Part shown: positions 33,055-42,751 of the stretch, in pieces
Layout: each line of letters starts with the position of its first letter
Position numbering within the stretch: the stretch's first letter is position 1
Assembly (NCBI GenBank): GCA_022834735.1
Contig: BQKD01000001.1
Location: forward strand, 163,659 to 227,658
Direction of reading: 5' to 3'
DNA: 64,000 nt
From: Erysipelotrichaceae bacterium OPF54
GTDB taxonomy: Bacteria > Bacillota_I > Bacilli_A > Erysipelotrichales > Erysipelotrichaceae
Notes under the pieces: model-generated
The model's input: the letters and a program-made list of their open reading frames with translations, nothing else
What the model was told of the DNA's origin: nothing
The model's database searches: none
Program-made: the position numbers and the translations under genes

Positions 33055-34446
33055 ATGAATCTGATCACAAATGCCATGATCGTGCCGCATCCGCCGATCA
33101 TCGTGCCCAATATCGGAAAGGGAGAAGAAAGGAAAATACAAAATATAACGGATGCTTATAAGGACGCCGCGAAGAGGCTGATCGATTCCCGACCGGATAC
33201 GGTCGTGATCATTTCCCCGCATGCACCCTCTTATTTTGATTACATTCAGATTTCATCCGGAAAAGAAGCGTACGGAGATCTTGGCCAGTTCCGGGATCGC
33301 GAGGATTCCTTTCATATCCGCTATGATCAGGAGCTGATCGAAAAGATCGATGCAGCATGCCAGGAACAGGGAATTCCTGCCGGCACGCTCGGAAAACAGG
33401 ACGGCCTGCTCGATCACGGCACCATGGTCCCGCTTTATTTTTTGAAAGAGCTGCCCGAACACGTGAAATTTATCCGGATCGGGATCGGCGGACCAAATGC
33501 CCGCATCCATTACGCTCTTGGGCAGATCATTGCCCGGCAGGCACGTGCGCTTGGCCGCAGGATCGCGATCGTGGGCAGCGGCGACCTGAGCCACTGCCAG
33601 AAGCCGGACAGCTCCTACGGATATAAGGAATGCGGCCCGAAGTATGATGAAAACATCATGAATATCCTCGCTGCAGGAGATTTTCTTGCCCTGATGGACA
33701 TTCCGGAACACGACAGTGAAGACGCCATGGTCTGCGGACAGAAATCGTTCTGCGTCCTGGCCGGAAGTCTCGACGGGTTGGCTGTCAAAGCGTCTGCACC
33801 CGAACATAGTGCAGCTTTCGGTGTGGGATACGGCGTCGTTTCCTATGAACCGTCAGGCCCTGACCCGGACCGTCATTTTCTGATCACGGCCAATGCGCAG
33901 GCCCTGGAAACCTATAATGAAAGGATCGCGAACGAAGATCCGTATGTTTCGCTGGCCCGGACAACGATCAGCCACTATATCAAAGGACATGAGCTTGTTC
34001 TTCCGGGTACCAGTCTGCCTGAAGAAATGCTGACTGGAAAGGCTGGCGTGTTCGTATCGATCCATGAAAACGGAAGGCTGCGCGGCTGCATCGGAACCAC
34101 CGCACCCGTACAGGAATGCATTGCCAATGAGATCATTGAAAATGCGATCTCCGCTTCAACACGCGATCCGCGCTTTCCTGCCATTCAGCCATGGGAGCTT
34201 GAAGCGCTCGAGATCCATGTCGATGTGCTGCAGCCAGCCCAGCCGATCCCGGACGAAAGCAGTCTGGACCCGAAAAAGTACGGCGTGATCGTGACCAAAG
34301 GAAACCGGTGCGGCCTGCTTCTGCCTTATCTGGAAGGTGTCGATACGATCGAAAAGCAAGTATCGATCGCCAAGGAAAAGGCAGGGCTGGCTGCTGATGA
34401 ACCGGATTGCCAGCTTGAACGGTTCGAGGTGGTGCGCCACACATGA
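33055..34446 (+). CDS. Memo-AMMECR1 fusion protein (AmmeMemoRadiSam system A+B)
   Basis: 463 aa. Residues 1-270 form a Memo/class III extradiol dioxygenase-like domain (PHPPIIVPNIG, VVIISPHAPSYFDY, LDHGTMVPLYFL, IAIVGSGDLSHC). Residues 290-460 form an AMMECR1 domain with the hallmark GRLRGCIGT, RDPRFPAIQPWELE and GVIVTKGNRCGLLLP. In many bacteria these go with a radical SAM enzyme in a conserved but uncharacterised module (known as AmmeMemoRadiSam). GGAGGCGTTATT precedes ATG. The partner gene overlaps by 4 bp but is broken. Confidence 0.9.
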   Translation: MNLITNAMIVPHPPIIVPNIGKGEERKIQNITDAYKDAAKRLIDSRPDTVVIISPHAPSYFDYIQISSGKEAYGDLGQFRDREDSFHIRYDQELIEKIDAACQEQGIPAGTLGKQDGLLDHGTMVPLYFLKELPEHVKFIRIGIGGPNARIHYALGQIIARQARALGRRIAIVGSGDLSHCQKPDSSYGYKECGPKYDENIMNILAAGDFLALMDIPEHDSEDAMVCGQKSFCVLAGSLDGLAVKASAPEHSAAFGVGYGVVSYEPSGPDPDRHFLITANAQALETYNERIANEDPYVSLARTTISHYIKGHELVLPGTSLPEEMLTGKAGVFVSIHENGRLRGCIGTTAPVQECIANEIIENAISASTRDPRFPAIQPWELEALEIHVDVLQPAQPIPDESSLDPKKYGVIVTKGNRCGLLLPYLEGVDTIEKQVSIAKEKAGLAADEPDCQLERFEVVRHT

Positions 34447-34985
34447 AATGCGAAACATGCTTCCGACAGTGCGAACTGAAAGAAGGACAGACCGGATTGT
34501 GCATGGCACGGAAAAATAGCGGGAATGTGATCATGGACCGCAATTACGGCAAGATCACTTCTGCGGCGCTGGATCCGATCGAAAAGAAGCCGCTCGCCAT
34601 GTATCATCCGGGCAGCATGATCCTTTCGGTCGGCAGCTATGGATGCAATCTGCGATGTCCGTTCTGTCAGAACCATTCGATCGCCCAGAACGATCTGGAT
34701 GATCGATGCGAAACTGTCACGCCCGCGCAGCTTGTCGAGAAAGCGCTCGCGCTCAAGCCGTATGGAAACATCGGCATTGCCTTTACAAAACCTTCTAAAG
34801 CCCACGGTTTCAACCGTGGGACGAACAAATATCAGAATATATATATTTTAACTCATTAAGAGATATGAAATCGTTGAACTAAGCTATGTATCTCTTTTTT
34901 TGTGATATTTCATATATTCTGTATATTTATTATTTTGATTTATAATAAAACTGGATATTTTGGTGATGTTGTGTATAATTAAATT

Positions 34986-35390
34986 ATGAATAAACGATAC
35001 AGACTCTCGCAAGCCGCCGTTTTCATGGTCCGCTATCATTTCGTTTTCTGTCCCCGCTACTGCAGGAAAATCTTCCTCATTCCCGGTGTCGAGGAACGTT
35101 TCAAAGAACTTGTCCGTCAGATATGCCAGGAAAAGGAACTGGATATCCTGGCTATGGAATGCGATAAAGACCATGTTCATCTTTTCGTCGAAGCGTGGCC
35201 TCAGCAGTCTATCCCTTCCATCATGAAATGGATTAAGGGGCCGACCTCGCATATCATTCGAAACGAATTCCCTCAACTTTCCCGTGTCCCGAGCTTATGG
35301 ACCAGAAGCTATTTCGTCAGCACGGCCGGCGAGGTCAGCTCGGAGACCATCCAGCGGTATGTGGAAACACAAAAAACACGGTATGAGTAA
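34986..35390 (+). CDS. tnpA: IS200/IS605 transposase TnpA (Y1 HUH)
   Basis: 134 aa. HUH motif in AMECDKDHVHLFVEAWPQ, catalytic Tyr in IQRYVETQ near the end. RYHFVFCPRYCRKIF at the start is the usual signature. Complete. It cuts and joins single-stranded ends of IS200/IS605 elements; it could also move the TnpB-only element or the 50-bp remnant if end sequences are compatible, but the hairpins differ and this is only a possibility. Confidence 0.93.
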   Translation: MNKRYRLSQAAVFMVRYHFVFCPRYCRKIFLIPGVEERFKELVRQICQEKELDILAMECDKDHVHLFVEAWPQQSIPSIMKWIKGPTSHIIRNEFPQLSRVPSLWTRSYFVSTAGEVSSETIQRYVETQKTRYE

Positions 35391-35449
35391 ATCCCGTATT
35401 ACGGGCGACTGAGATAATCTGAACCAGCGAAACAGACAGGAGGCAGACC

Positions 35450-36197
35450 ATGCATACATTGACATTGAAGCTCGAAACAAACGATGCCCAGGAACACGAA
35501 CTGGATAAACGGTTCCGTGTCATGTGCCATATCCATAATGTACTGGTCAAGCGGTCCATCAAACTGCTCGGCCGGGTGGCTCATGACACATCTTATCAAG
35601 CTCTTAAAACAAACTATCTCCATAGCGGGAAGGAAGAAAAGAAAGCACTGTCCGCTCAGATGAAATCCTTCCGGGAATCGATTGGATTGTCCGAATACGG
35701 GCTCCAGTCCTATATCAAGGTATGCGGAAGAAAATACAAAAAGCTGGTTTCTTCCAGTCAGGTACAGAAAGAAGCGACCCGTGTATGGAAGGGAGTAGAA
35801 AAGGTCCTGTTTTCCGACGGACAACATCTTCATTTCAAAAAGGAAGAGGACTTCGACTGTATCGGCGGAAAGTCGAATACGAACGGAGCCAAGTTCGACA
35901 AAGAGAGTTTGTCTGTCGTATGGAACGGGCTGTATCTTGCATGCCGGAAACCGCGCAATGAAAAAGAAGTATGGTATGTTCATGAATCGCTGAAGGACGA
36001 TATCTCCTACTGCGAGATCAAAAGGAAGATGTTCAACAATGGATGGCATTACTACGCCATCATCGTCCTCAAGGACGAAGCGCCGAAGAAGCACCGCCAG
36101 GAACAGAAAGCATGCAGTGCAGGAAGGACCGGTATCGATATCGGCGTATCGACAATCGCTGTCGTCAGCGAACAGGAAGTCGTCCTTCATTGCGCTG
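35450..36197 (+). pseudogene. tnpB: TnpB, C-terminally truncated
   Basis: About 250 residues of an IS605 OrfB: TLKLETNDAQEHELDKRF, RRKYKKL-like bridge region, and the first RuvC motif GIDIGVSTIAVV. After EVVLHC the frame passes into the flanking gene, so the Glu motif, zinc finger and last Asp motif are gone. The nuclease cannot be active. AGGAGGCAGACC precedes the ATG. Confidence 0.88.
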
Positions 36198-36450
36198 GCT
36201 GCCACGAAAGCGCATGTGGAAATCACCACACTGATCGTGCCCGGAAAAAACGATTCGGCAGAAGAGATGGATGCGCTCGCTTCGTTTTTGGCTTCCGTCT
36301 CGCCGGATATCCCGCTGCACCTGACCCGCTATTTTCCGCGCTGGCATGAAAAAACGCCAGCCACTCCGATCTAAACATTAAAAGTTCTTCAGGAAACGGC
36401 TGGTCGTCATGTAAACCATGTATTTCTTGGAAATGTATAGTTTTTGAATT

Positions 36451-37365
36451 TCATCGCTCTTTTTCTACGGCATTTTTGAACGCCTCATGGAAAAGGGCGA
36501 TCGTTTTATACCGTCTGTCTGGGTCCGGATCGACTGCCCGGCAGACGACCTTGTAGGAATGCGGGCCCAAAGACCAATTCTTTAAGGCGCAAGGAACAAA
36601 TCGGGCATTCTGGTAGCGTGCCCGGATCTGCTCCGTCGTGTACTGTCCGAAAAAATCAAAAAGCAGCGCACCCAGCGTGAATTCATTGGTCCGTTCGTCA
36701 ATGACAGCTCCTTTTTCATATTCTTCGGGCGCTTTGAGCCGCTTTGTGCCCCAGAAGTCTTTTCCGATCGTATTTATGAGCGGCTCTTTTTCAAAAAGAT
36801 CGATATCGCAGATCTTCAATGTGTCCTTTTCGAAATCGTAGATCAGACTGCCGTCATAAAAATCGACGGCCACGTAGCCCCTTTGGGCCACATGTTCCAG
36901 AAAGGAAAACAGAACTTCGGCTGCGCAGAGCTTTTTTTCAGCAGGAAGCATCCTGAACCGTTTTCGCGGATCCGGTTTTCCGTTCCTGTACTGATCGAAA
37001 TTCCAGTGTTCGAACAGGCAGCTGCCGCAAGCCCATTCAAAAACGGCCACATAGCCGTGATCGATCGAAAAGTCATCCAGCAAAGTGATCAAATGGGGAT
37101 GTTCCAGGCTCTTATACACATCGACTGCTTTTTTCAGCGTTTCTATGGAACGCTCGGGATCGATCTCGGCATGGATCGTATCGAGACCGGCCACCTTGAC
37201 AAATCGCTTTGTGATGCCGTCGTCCATGCCGAAACACACACAGCCCGAGCCCGTCTGGTCAATGATGACAAACGCTTTCCCGTATCGCTGGAGCCAGGAA
37301 AGGTCAGGATCACTGAACAGACGAAAGGAAATGCCGTCCAGAGTATGGCGCTGCGCCTGCCTCAT
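36451..37365 (-). CDS. Degenerate protein kinase-like protein
   Basis: 304 aa with a Ser/Thr kinase-like fold. KRFVKVAG looks like the beta3 Lys; YKSLEHPHLITLLDDF and VAVFEWACGSCLFEHW follow as in eukaryotic-type kinases. The catalytic loop reads VAVDFYDGSLIYD instead of HRDLKPxN and DFG is DID (KICDIDLF), so activity is doubtful or altered. The C-terminal half has WGTKRLKAPEEYEKG and FTLGALLFDFFG. No transmembrane segment. It overlaps the SGNH hydrolase stop codon by 4 bp, so the two proteins are made together. Confidence 0.75.
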   Translation of the reverse strand: MRQAQRHTLDGISFRLFSDPDLSWLQRYGKAFVIIDQTGSGCVCFGMDDGITKRFVKVAGLDTIHAEIDPERSIETLKKAVDVYKSLEHPHLITLLDDFSIDHGYVAVFEWACGSCLFEHWNFDQYRNGKPDPRKRFRMLPAEKKLCAAEVLFSFLEHVAQRGYVAVDFYDGSLIYDFEKDTLKICDIDLFEKEPLINTIGKDFWGTKRLKAPEEYEKGAVIDERTNEFTLGALLFDFFGQYTTEQIRARYQNARFVPCALKNWSLGPHSYKVVCRAVDPDPDRRYKTIALFHEAFKNAVEKER

Positions 37366-37994
37366 TTCCGCGCTCTTATTTCTTCGATCTTCGCCTGGAT
37401 GGCGCGGGCCAGCTTTTCGTGGCTATCTGCTTCCATATGCACGCCATCGATGTCGGAAGGACAGGCATGCCGGGACGCGTCCAGAAAGTAAATATCATAC
37501 GGTTCGCATACGGTCTGGATGTGGGAGGAAAGAAGACGGGACTGTTCGAGGCTGCGGCCGTTAAAATCCCCGCCCGGCCCTTCGAGCTCTTCGATCTTTT
37601 CATGCAGGAGGATTGGAGATACGATCAGGATCGAGGGCACTCCATACGTGTACAGGTTCGGGTCGCTGATCGTGCGCACAAATGAGCGGGCGCCTCGTGC
37701 GATCGCTGCCGCGTTGGCATGGAACTGAACTTTCAGATCGTTGGTGCCCAGCATCACGATGACCAGATCGATCGGATCGTGGCTCATGAGCAGGGTGGGC
37801 AGCGCAGCAAGGCCGCACCGACCGGGAGTGAAAGGATCCTCGAAGGCGAAGGTGCGCCCGTTGCATCCTTCTTCGATGATCTCATCCTCTTTCAGCCATG
37901 TTCGAAGCAGGCGCGTCCACCGCCTGTCCTGTCTTGTTCTGTCGGCAGGGTCGAAGCCCCACGTATTGCTGTCGCCGATGCATAAAATTCTCAT
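37362..37994 (-). CDS. SGNH/GDSL-type hydrolase (210 aa)
   Basis: Block I is LCIGDSNTWGFDP (catalytic Ser), block III VIVMLGTNDLK and block V SDIDGVHMEADSHEKLA (Asp-x-x-His). A lipase/esterase-type arylesterase that removes acyl groups from an unknown substrate; no signal peptide. GAAGAGGAAAACCA precedes ATG. First gene of a two-gene unit with the kinase-like protein. Confidence 0.9.
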   Translation of the reverse strand: MRILCIGDSNTWGFDPADRTRQDRRWTRLLRTWLKEDEIIEEGCNGRTFAFEDPFTPGRCGLAALPTLLMSHDPIDLVIVMLGTNDLKVQFHANAAAIARGARSFVRTISDPNLYTYGVPSILIVSPILLHEKIEELEGPGGDFNGRSLEQSRLLSSHIQTVCEPYDIYFLDASRHACPSDIDGVHMEADSHEKLARAIQAKIEEIRARK

Positions 37995-38030
37995 TGGTTT
38001 TCCTCTTCTTTCTTTTTTTTGCTGATCCTA

Positions 38031-38059
38031 TTGACAAATGCAAAAGGGACTGATACTAT
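38031..38059 (+). promoter_or_regulatory. Consensus promoter of a candidate small RNA
   Basis: TTGACA at 38031-38036, 17-bp spacer, TACTAT at 38054-38059. Confidence 0.75.
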
Positions 38060-38065
38060 TCTTTC

Positions 38066-38179
38066 ATGAGTTAGTCATATCTAACTTGAAAGAACATAAG
38101 TCCTCTTTCGTTTATTGTGTGTTCTTTCTTTACACAAAAACGCTTGTCCGCTTTCTGGCTTTGCGGGCAAGCTTTTTTT
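38066..38179 (+). ncRNA. Candidate small RNA, about 114 nt
   Basis: A near-consensus promoter 7 bp upstream and an intrinsic terminator at its end bound a short transcript with no convincing reading frame. It would fold into AGTTAG/CTAACT (38069-38086), GAAAGAACA/TGTTCTTTC (38088-38096/38120-38128) and the terminator GCTTGTCCGC/GCGGGCAAGC (38142-38172) plus seven U. It lies between two minus-strand genes and the terminator can serve the convergent hypothetical gene as well. I do not recognise an RNA family. Confidence 0.6.
38141..38179. terminator. Bidirectional terminator of the small RNA
   Basis: 10-bp stem GCTTGTCCGC/GCGGGCAAGC with T7 on the plus strand and T5 on the minus strand. Confidence 0.85.
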
Positions 38180-38184
38180 GTTGG

Positions 38185-38517
38185 CTATTCTTCGTCTTCT
38201 TCATCCAGGTCGCCGGTCATGGCTTTGAGCAGTTTCCAGTCCTTGTAGCTTGATTTTACGTATTTTTTTACTTCTTTCGCTACAGCGCTTGTCACCGCAT
38301 GGCGCTGGCGGTTGACCGAATAGTAAATGGTCAGGATCATTTCCTTGAGCTCTTCCTCGTCGAGCCAGTCCAGCTTGTCTTCCGGTGTATCGTACAGTTC
38401 GTGATAAATTTTCGCGAGGACCGCGATCCGGTTCGCCTGGGTCACATCATCCATCAGGTCATTGAACGCGTCCTGCAGTTTAGGCTGCATATAGGCAGCA
38501 ATCTGTTCATGTGTCAT
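38185..38517 (-). CDS. Hypothetical helical protein (110 aa)
   Basis: Soluble, mostly helical, acidic C-terminus (MTGDLDEEDEE). Segments DKLDWLDEEELKEMILTIYY and RHAVTSAVAKEVKKYVK. No domain recognised. AAGGAGAGACTTTGACTT precedes ATG. It stands alone between the small RNA and ilvC. Confidence 0.7.
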   Translation of the reverse strand: MTHEQIAAYMQPKLQDAFNDLMDDVTQANRIAVLAKIYHELYDTPEDKLDWLDEEELKEMILTIYYSVNRQRHAVTSAVAKEVKKYVKSSYKDWKLLKAMTGDLDEEDEE

Positions 38518-38582
38518 AAGTCAAAGTCTCTCCTTTTCTTTTATTTTACTCGCATATGAAAACGCTTACAAGATAAAATATT

Positions 38583-38607
38583 AAAAAAGCCTGCTTCCGG
38601 CAGGCTT
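38583..38607 (-). terminator. Terminator of ilvC
   Basis: AAGCCTGC/GCAGGCTT stem with T6 on the minus strand. Confidence 0.85.
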
Positions 38608-38616
38608 GGCATGCGA

Positions 38617-39669
<1,053 letters not shown>

Positions 39670-39798
39670 TTATAAAATAATTTGAAAAATTGTTCAATGA
39701 ATTATTGAAAAATTTACATGGCACCCTGAAAATGGTTTACAGGATGTATCGGTGCTTGTCTCATGGCGTATAATAGAGAAAACGAAAGAAGGAAATGT

Positions 39799-40407
39799 AT
39801 GAACTGGAACGATATTGATTTTTCAGCCATTCAGAATATGGTGAATTCGCTCTCCGATGAGCAGAAGGAAAATATCCGCACCATGGCGCAGGATATGATG
39901 AAAGGGCACGACACGCCTGCACAGGAAGAAGAGGAAGCGCCGGTATTCGATCAGCTCGGGATCGAAGAAGAGCAGTTTACGGCGCTGCCCGGAAAGATGC
40001 AGGATGATCTGGAGGCGGCGCTCGATGCCGAACAGTACTATGAAGACGATCCGGATGCCGACTTTTCGGCGGCGGCTCTTTTTTACAGCAAAGCGCTGCT
40101 CGAAGCGTGCCGTCAGCGTCTGTTTCCGGTATTTAAGAACGTGCTGGATGCAAAGGATCTTGCTGCGCCTGGCTATACGACTCTTTCGCAGTATCTGCTG
40201 GCGCTTGACGATGATCATATCCGCAAGCTGGCGGATGAAGGGTTCGCCGATACGTCGTACTGGGTCTCGGTCCGGGATCTGCTGCGTTTTGCCATGCTGT
40301 TTTTGCAGCGGGCCGAATACGATACGATCTCATACAGCGATCTGCTGGCCATCAAGAGCCGGCTCATCGAAGAAAAAGAGATTTTTCTTTTATTTGAGGC
40401 CATTTGA
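39799..40407 (+). CDS. Hypothetical protein (202 aa)
   Basis: Starts MNWNDIDFSAIQNMVNSLSD behind AAGAAGGAAATGT; the in-frame codons upstream from 39763 belong to the promoter (TATAAT at 39767). Acidic linker (EEEEAPVFDQLGIEEE) then a helical domain with YSKALLEACRQRLFPVFKNV and YWVSVRDLLRFAMLFLQRAE. No family recognised. Upstream of nanE by 55 bp. Confidence 0.75.
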   Translation: MNWNDIDFSAIQNMVNSLSDEQKENIRTMAQDMMKGHDTPAQEEEEAPVFDQLGIEEEQFTALPGKMQDDLEAALDAEQYYEDDPDADFSAAALFYSKALLEACRQRLFPVFKNVLDAKDLAAPGYTTLSQYLLALDDDHIRKLADEGFADTSYWVSVRDLLRFAMLFLQRAEYDTISYSDLLAIKSRLIEEKEIFLLFEAI

Positions 40408-40462
40408 AATAGTGATTGTGTTAAGATATGGTTAGATATGATATAACAAAGGAGTTCTAATT

Positions 40463-41158
40463 ATGAGCAAAAGTATTGAACACGCAAAAGGAAAGCTGAT
40501 CGTTTCCTGCCAGGCCCTTCCGGACGAGCCGCTGCACTCTTCCTTTATTATGGGACGTATGGCCCGGGCAGCCAAAGAAGGGGGCGCCAGCGGGATCCGC
40601 GCCAACACGGTGGCGGATATCGAAGAGATCCAGAAAGAGGTGGATCTGCCGGTGATCGGGATCATCAAACGGCAGTATGGCGACAATCATGTGTATATTA
40701 CCCCGACCATGACCGAAGTCGACGAGCTGATGGCTATGAAAAATCCGCCGGAAGTGATCGCGGTGGACGCGACGTGCAGAGAGCGTCCGGATCACAAGAC
40801 GCTTGACGAACTGTTTGGCGAAATGAAGAAGAAGTATCCGGATCAGCTCTGGATGGCTGACTGCTCGACGGTGGAGGAAATGAAGCATGCCGACGAGCTC
40901 GGATTTGATTTTATCGGAACGACTCTGGTCGGCTATACGCCGGAAAGCGAAGGCGACAAGATCGAAACGAACGATTTCGAGATCATCCGCGAGTTTTTGA
41001 AAACCGCCAAGCATCCGCTGATCGGCGAAGGAAATATCGATACGCCTGAAAAAGTGAAGCGTGTCCTTGAGCTTGGCGCGTACAGCGTGGTTGTGGGCTC
41101 GATCATTACGCGGCCGCAGGTCATCACGAAACGTTTCGTGGATGCGATCGAAAACTAA
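40463..41158 (+). CDS. nanE: N-acetylmannosamine-6-phosphate 2-epimerase
   Basis: 231-aa TIM barrel that turns ManNAc-6-P into GlcNAc-6-P in sialic acid or ManNAc breakdown. Motifs: [79 protein letters not shown] (shown in part) and the phosphate site [15 protein letters not shown] and [24 protein letters not shown] precedes the ATG. No other sialic acid genes are nearby, so it may salvage cell-wall amino sugars or join the nagA route. Confidence 0.94.
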   Translation: MSKSIEHAKGKLIVSCQALPDEPLHSSFIMGRMARAAKEGGASGIRANTVADIEEIQKEVDLPVIGIIKRQYGDNHVYITPTMTEVDELMAMKNPPEVIAVDATCRERPDHKTLDELFGEMKKKYPDQLWMADCSTVEEMKHADELGFDFIGTTLVGYTPESEGDKIETNDFEIIREFLKTAKHPLIGEGNIDTPEKVKRVLELGAYSVVVGSIITRPQVITKRFVDAIEN

Positions 41159-41162
41159 ATGC

Positions 41163-41190
41163 GAAAATTGCGCCGAAAGGCGCTTTTCAT
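41163..41190 (+). terminator. Terminator of nanE
   Basis: GCGCC-GAAA-GGCGC stem with flanking AAAATT/TTTTC pairs, a few bases after the stop. Confidence 0.75.
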
Positions 41191-41244
41191 TTGCGAAATG
41201 ATATATAATACATAATATAATTTAAGTGGATAAGGAGTGTGCCG

Positions 41245-41484
41245 ATGAATCTGGATGCCAACGCAGTATATGAAAAGAGCTTTACAGTAGGTCATGAAGG
41301 GTATGGATGCAGGGAGGTCGATCTGTTTCTGGATGCTGTGATCGAGGATTATGAAACGTATGATGAAAATATCGACCGTCTCGAAGCGGCTCTGCAGCGT
41401 TTTAAACGAAAAGCGGTGGAGCTTGAGGAACAGATCAACAATCTGAGCGATATCAATGAGGAGATCAAAAGGAGCATGCTATGA
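41245..41484 (+). CDS. DivIVA/GpsB-like cell division protein
   Basis: 79 aa. DivIVA-type membrane-curvature head (NANAV-like start, YEKSFTVGHEGYGCREVDLFLDAVIEDYE) followed by a short coiled coil (ENIDRLEAALQRFKRKAVELEEQ, shown to position 70). GGAG seven bases before ATG 41245 fixes the start. GpsB-like proteins coordinate septal cell-wall synthesis. It overlaps a 28-residue membrane protein gene by 4 bp, which is an unusual arrangement. Confidence 0.85.
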   Translation: MNLDANAVYEKSFTVGHEGYGCREVDLFLDAVIEDYETYDENIDRLEAALQRFKRKAVELEEQINNLSDINEEIKRSML

Positions 41485-41567
41485 AAAACTGGCAGAAATA
41501 TGTTTTGTGGATCGCGATCGGGATCATAGCTTTGCTGCTGATCGTATTCCTTGGACAAAACGGCTAG
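41481..41567 (+). CDS. 28-residue single-pass membrane protein
   Basis: ATG overlaps the stop of the GpsB-like gene (ATGA) and AAAGGAGC lies 5 bp before it. The product starts MKNWQKYVLWIAIGII and ends FLGQNG: four charged or aromatic residues, then one transmembrane helix. A terminator follows directly. It is too small to be a random overlap given ribosome site, coupling and terminator. Confidence 0.75.
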   Translation: MKNWQKYVLWIAIGIIALLLIVFLGQNG

Positions 41568-41588
41568 AGCAGGGATTTCCTGCTTTTT
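41568..41588 (+). terminator. Terminator of the GpsB-like unit
   Basis: AGCAGG/CCTGCT stem and TTTTT. Confidence 0.75.
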
Positions 41589-41698
41589 ATTTTGCCGTTT
41601 TCATTTGTTTCATTATTTTCATCACAAATTGTTCCCAAAATTATTGACATTTGTTCTAATATTATTATGATTTTTATGAAAGACGAGAGGGAATATGA

Positions 41699-42184
41699 AT
41701 GAAAAGCGAAAGAATGATACGGCAGCTCTGCAATGAATATGACGAGTGCAGCGCATTGAATTCGCTTCGGGGGTGGAAGCGGCTCATCCATGAGCTCGAC
41801 CTGTTTGACAAGGACTGCCGGAAATACCGGAGAGAGGAAACCGGTCTGTACGAGGCTTCGGCTTTTCAATACAAGTTTGTGATCGCTCCGGAAGCGGTCA
41901 TCTATTTTGAATGTCCGGATGAAGACCATACGCTTGGACAGCGTATCGAGGAGGCGGAAAAGCGGTTCGTGCTCGGCACCGATCAAAAAGCGATGGACCG
42001 GGAATCGCAGCAGATCTGGCATGATCTGCGCTGCCGGCTGATGCGGACCGTGCGCCATTATGACCGGTGCCAAAAGCGAAGCGTGAAAAGCCTGCTGGGG
42101 CATTATGAAAAGATCCACGATCTGAAAGAAGCGGAAATCCAGGAAATGTTGAAGAAAAATCAAAGGGAAAGGTATCATATATGA
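41699..42184 (+). CDS. Hypothetical protein (161 aa)
   Basis: Soluble, charged and helical, with segments ALNSLRGWKRLIHELDLFDK and LGHYEKIHDLKEAEIQEMLK; the pattern recalls the YlbF/YmcA helical-bundle family but I cannot assign it. AGAGGGAATATGA precedes the ATG. Overlaps the next gene by 4 bp. Confidence 0.7.
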   Translation: MKSERMIRQLCNEYDECSALNSLRGWKRLIHELDLFDKDCRKYRREETGLYEASAFQYKFVIAPEAVIYFECPDEDHTLGQRIEEAEKRFVLGTDQKAMDRESQQIWHDLRCRLMRTVRHYDRCQKRSVKSLLGHYEKIHDLKEAEIQEMLKKNQRERYHI

Positions 42185-42681
42185 TCGAACAAAAAGGATA
42201 TATGGATCCGGAAAATAAATGGGAATATCATTTCGAGATCCTGAAGCATCAGTATGGGGAAAAGGCGAATGAGGTCGCTATGGCGCAATGGAGCGAGCTG
42301 ATCGAAGAGATCCGCATGTTCATGGATGATCAGCAGCCGGATGTGCTGTACTCTTTTTCTTCATGCGACGGCATCATTGCCGGAAAAGGAAAACACAGTT
42401 TTACGATCGATTTTTATCCGCCTGCGTCCACGTTCAGCGCGCGGATCCTGCGGCTGAGAAACCAGATCGTGCTGGCGATGTCGACGACCGAATGCGGAAC
42501 GAATTTGTACAATCTGCTGGATTCGCTTTATATTATAGTGCTGTATGCCTTATATGACGATGAGAGCGGCCCGAAGCTGATGGCATGGCAGAGCGAATAC
42601 GAGCAGATCATGACGTCGAGGCTGGGCAATCAGGAAGCGGACGATATGAAGCGCAAAGTGCTAGAGGAGATCCTCATTTAA
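42181..42681 (+). CDS. Hypothetical protein (166 aa)
   Basis: Soluble mixed alpha/beta protein with CDGIIAGKGKHSFTIDFYP in the middle and a helical C-terminus (WQSEYEQIMTSRLGNQEADD). No family recognised. Translationally coupled to the preceding gene and closed by a terminator, so the two form a unit. Confidence 0.7.
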   Translation: MIEQKGYMDPENKWEYHFEILKHQYGEKANEVAMAQWSELIEEIRMFMDDQQPDVLYSFSSCDGIIAGKGKHSFTIDFYPPASTFSARILRLRNQIVLAMSTTECGTNLYNLLDSLYIIVLYALYDDESGPKLMAWQSEYEQIMTSRLGNQEADDMKRKVLEEILI

Positions 42682-42705
42682 GAGATGCGGGAAGCATCTC
42701 TTTTT
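42681..42705 (+). terminator. Terminator of the two-gene hypothetical unit
   Basis: AGAGATGC/GCATCTCT stem and TTTTT. Confidence 0.85.
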
Positions 42706-42751
42706 GTGTTATAATTAATTTTAACAATCAGGAATAGGAAGAAGGAATAGT

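Larger units (their letters stand above)
34787..36197 (+). mobile_element. IS200/IS605-type element, right end deleted
   Basis: The left end starts after TTAC (34783-34786), the known target of IS608-like elements, and carries the hairpin CCCACGGTT/AACCGTGGG (34802-34828, loop TC). tnpA and a truncated tnpB follow. The right end is missing: tnpB stops in its RuvC domain and host sequence resumes. About 1.4 kb remain. Confidence 0.8.
34443..36374 (+). pseudogene. Radical SAM enzyme of the AmmeMemoRadiSam system, broken by IS200/IS605
   Basis: The N-terminal part (34443-34786) has the Cys-rich start CETCFRQCELKEGQTGLC and the radical SAM cluster motif CNLRCPFCQNH. It runs to IGIAFT and then into the IS. 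The C-terminal part resumes at about 36198 with LAATKAHVEITTLIVPGKND and ends HLTRYFPRWHEKTPATPI at 36374. About 90 residues between the two parts, expected from full-length relatives, are missing, as is the end of the IS, so an insertion was followed by a deletion across one IS border. Confidence 0.88.
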
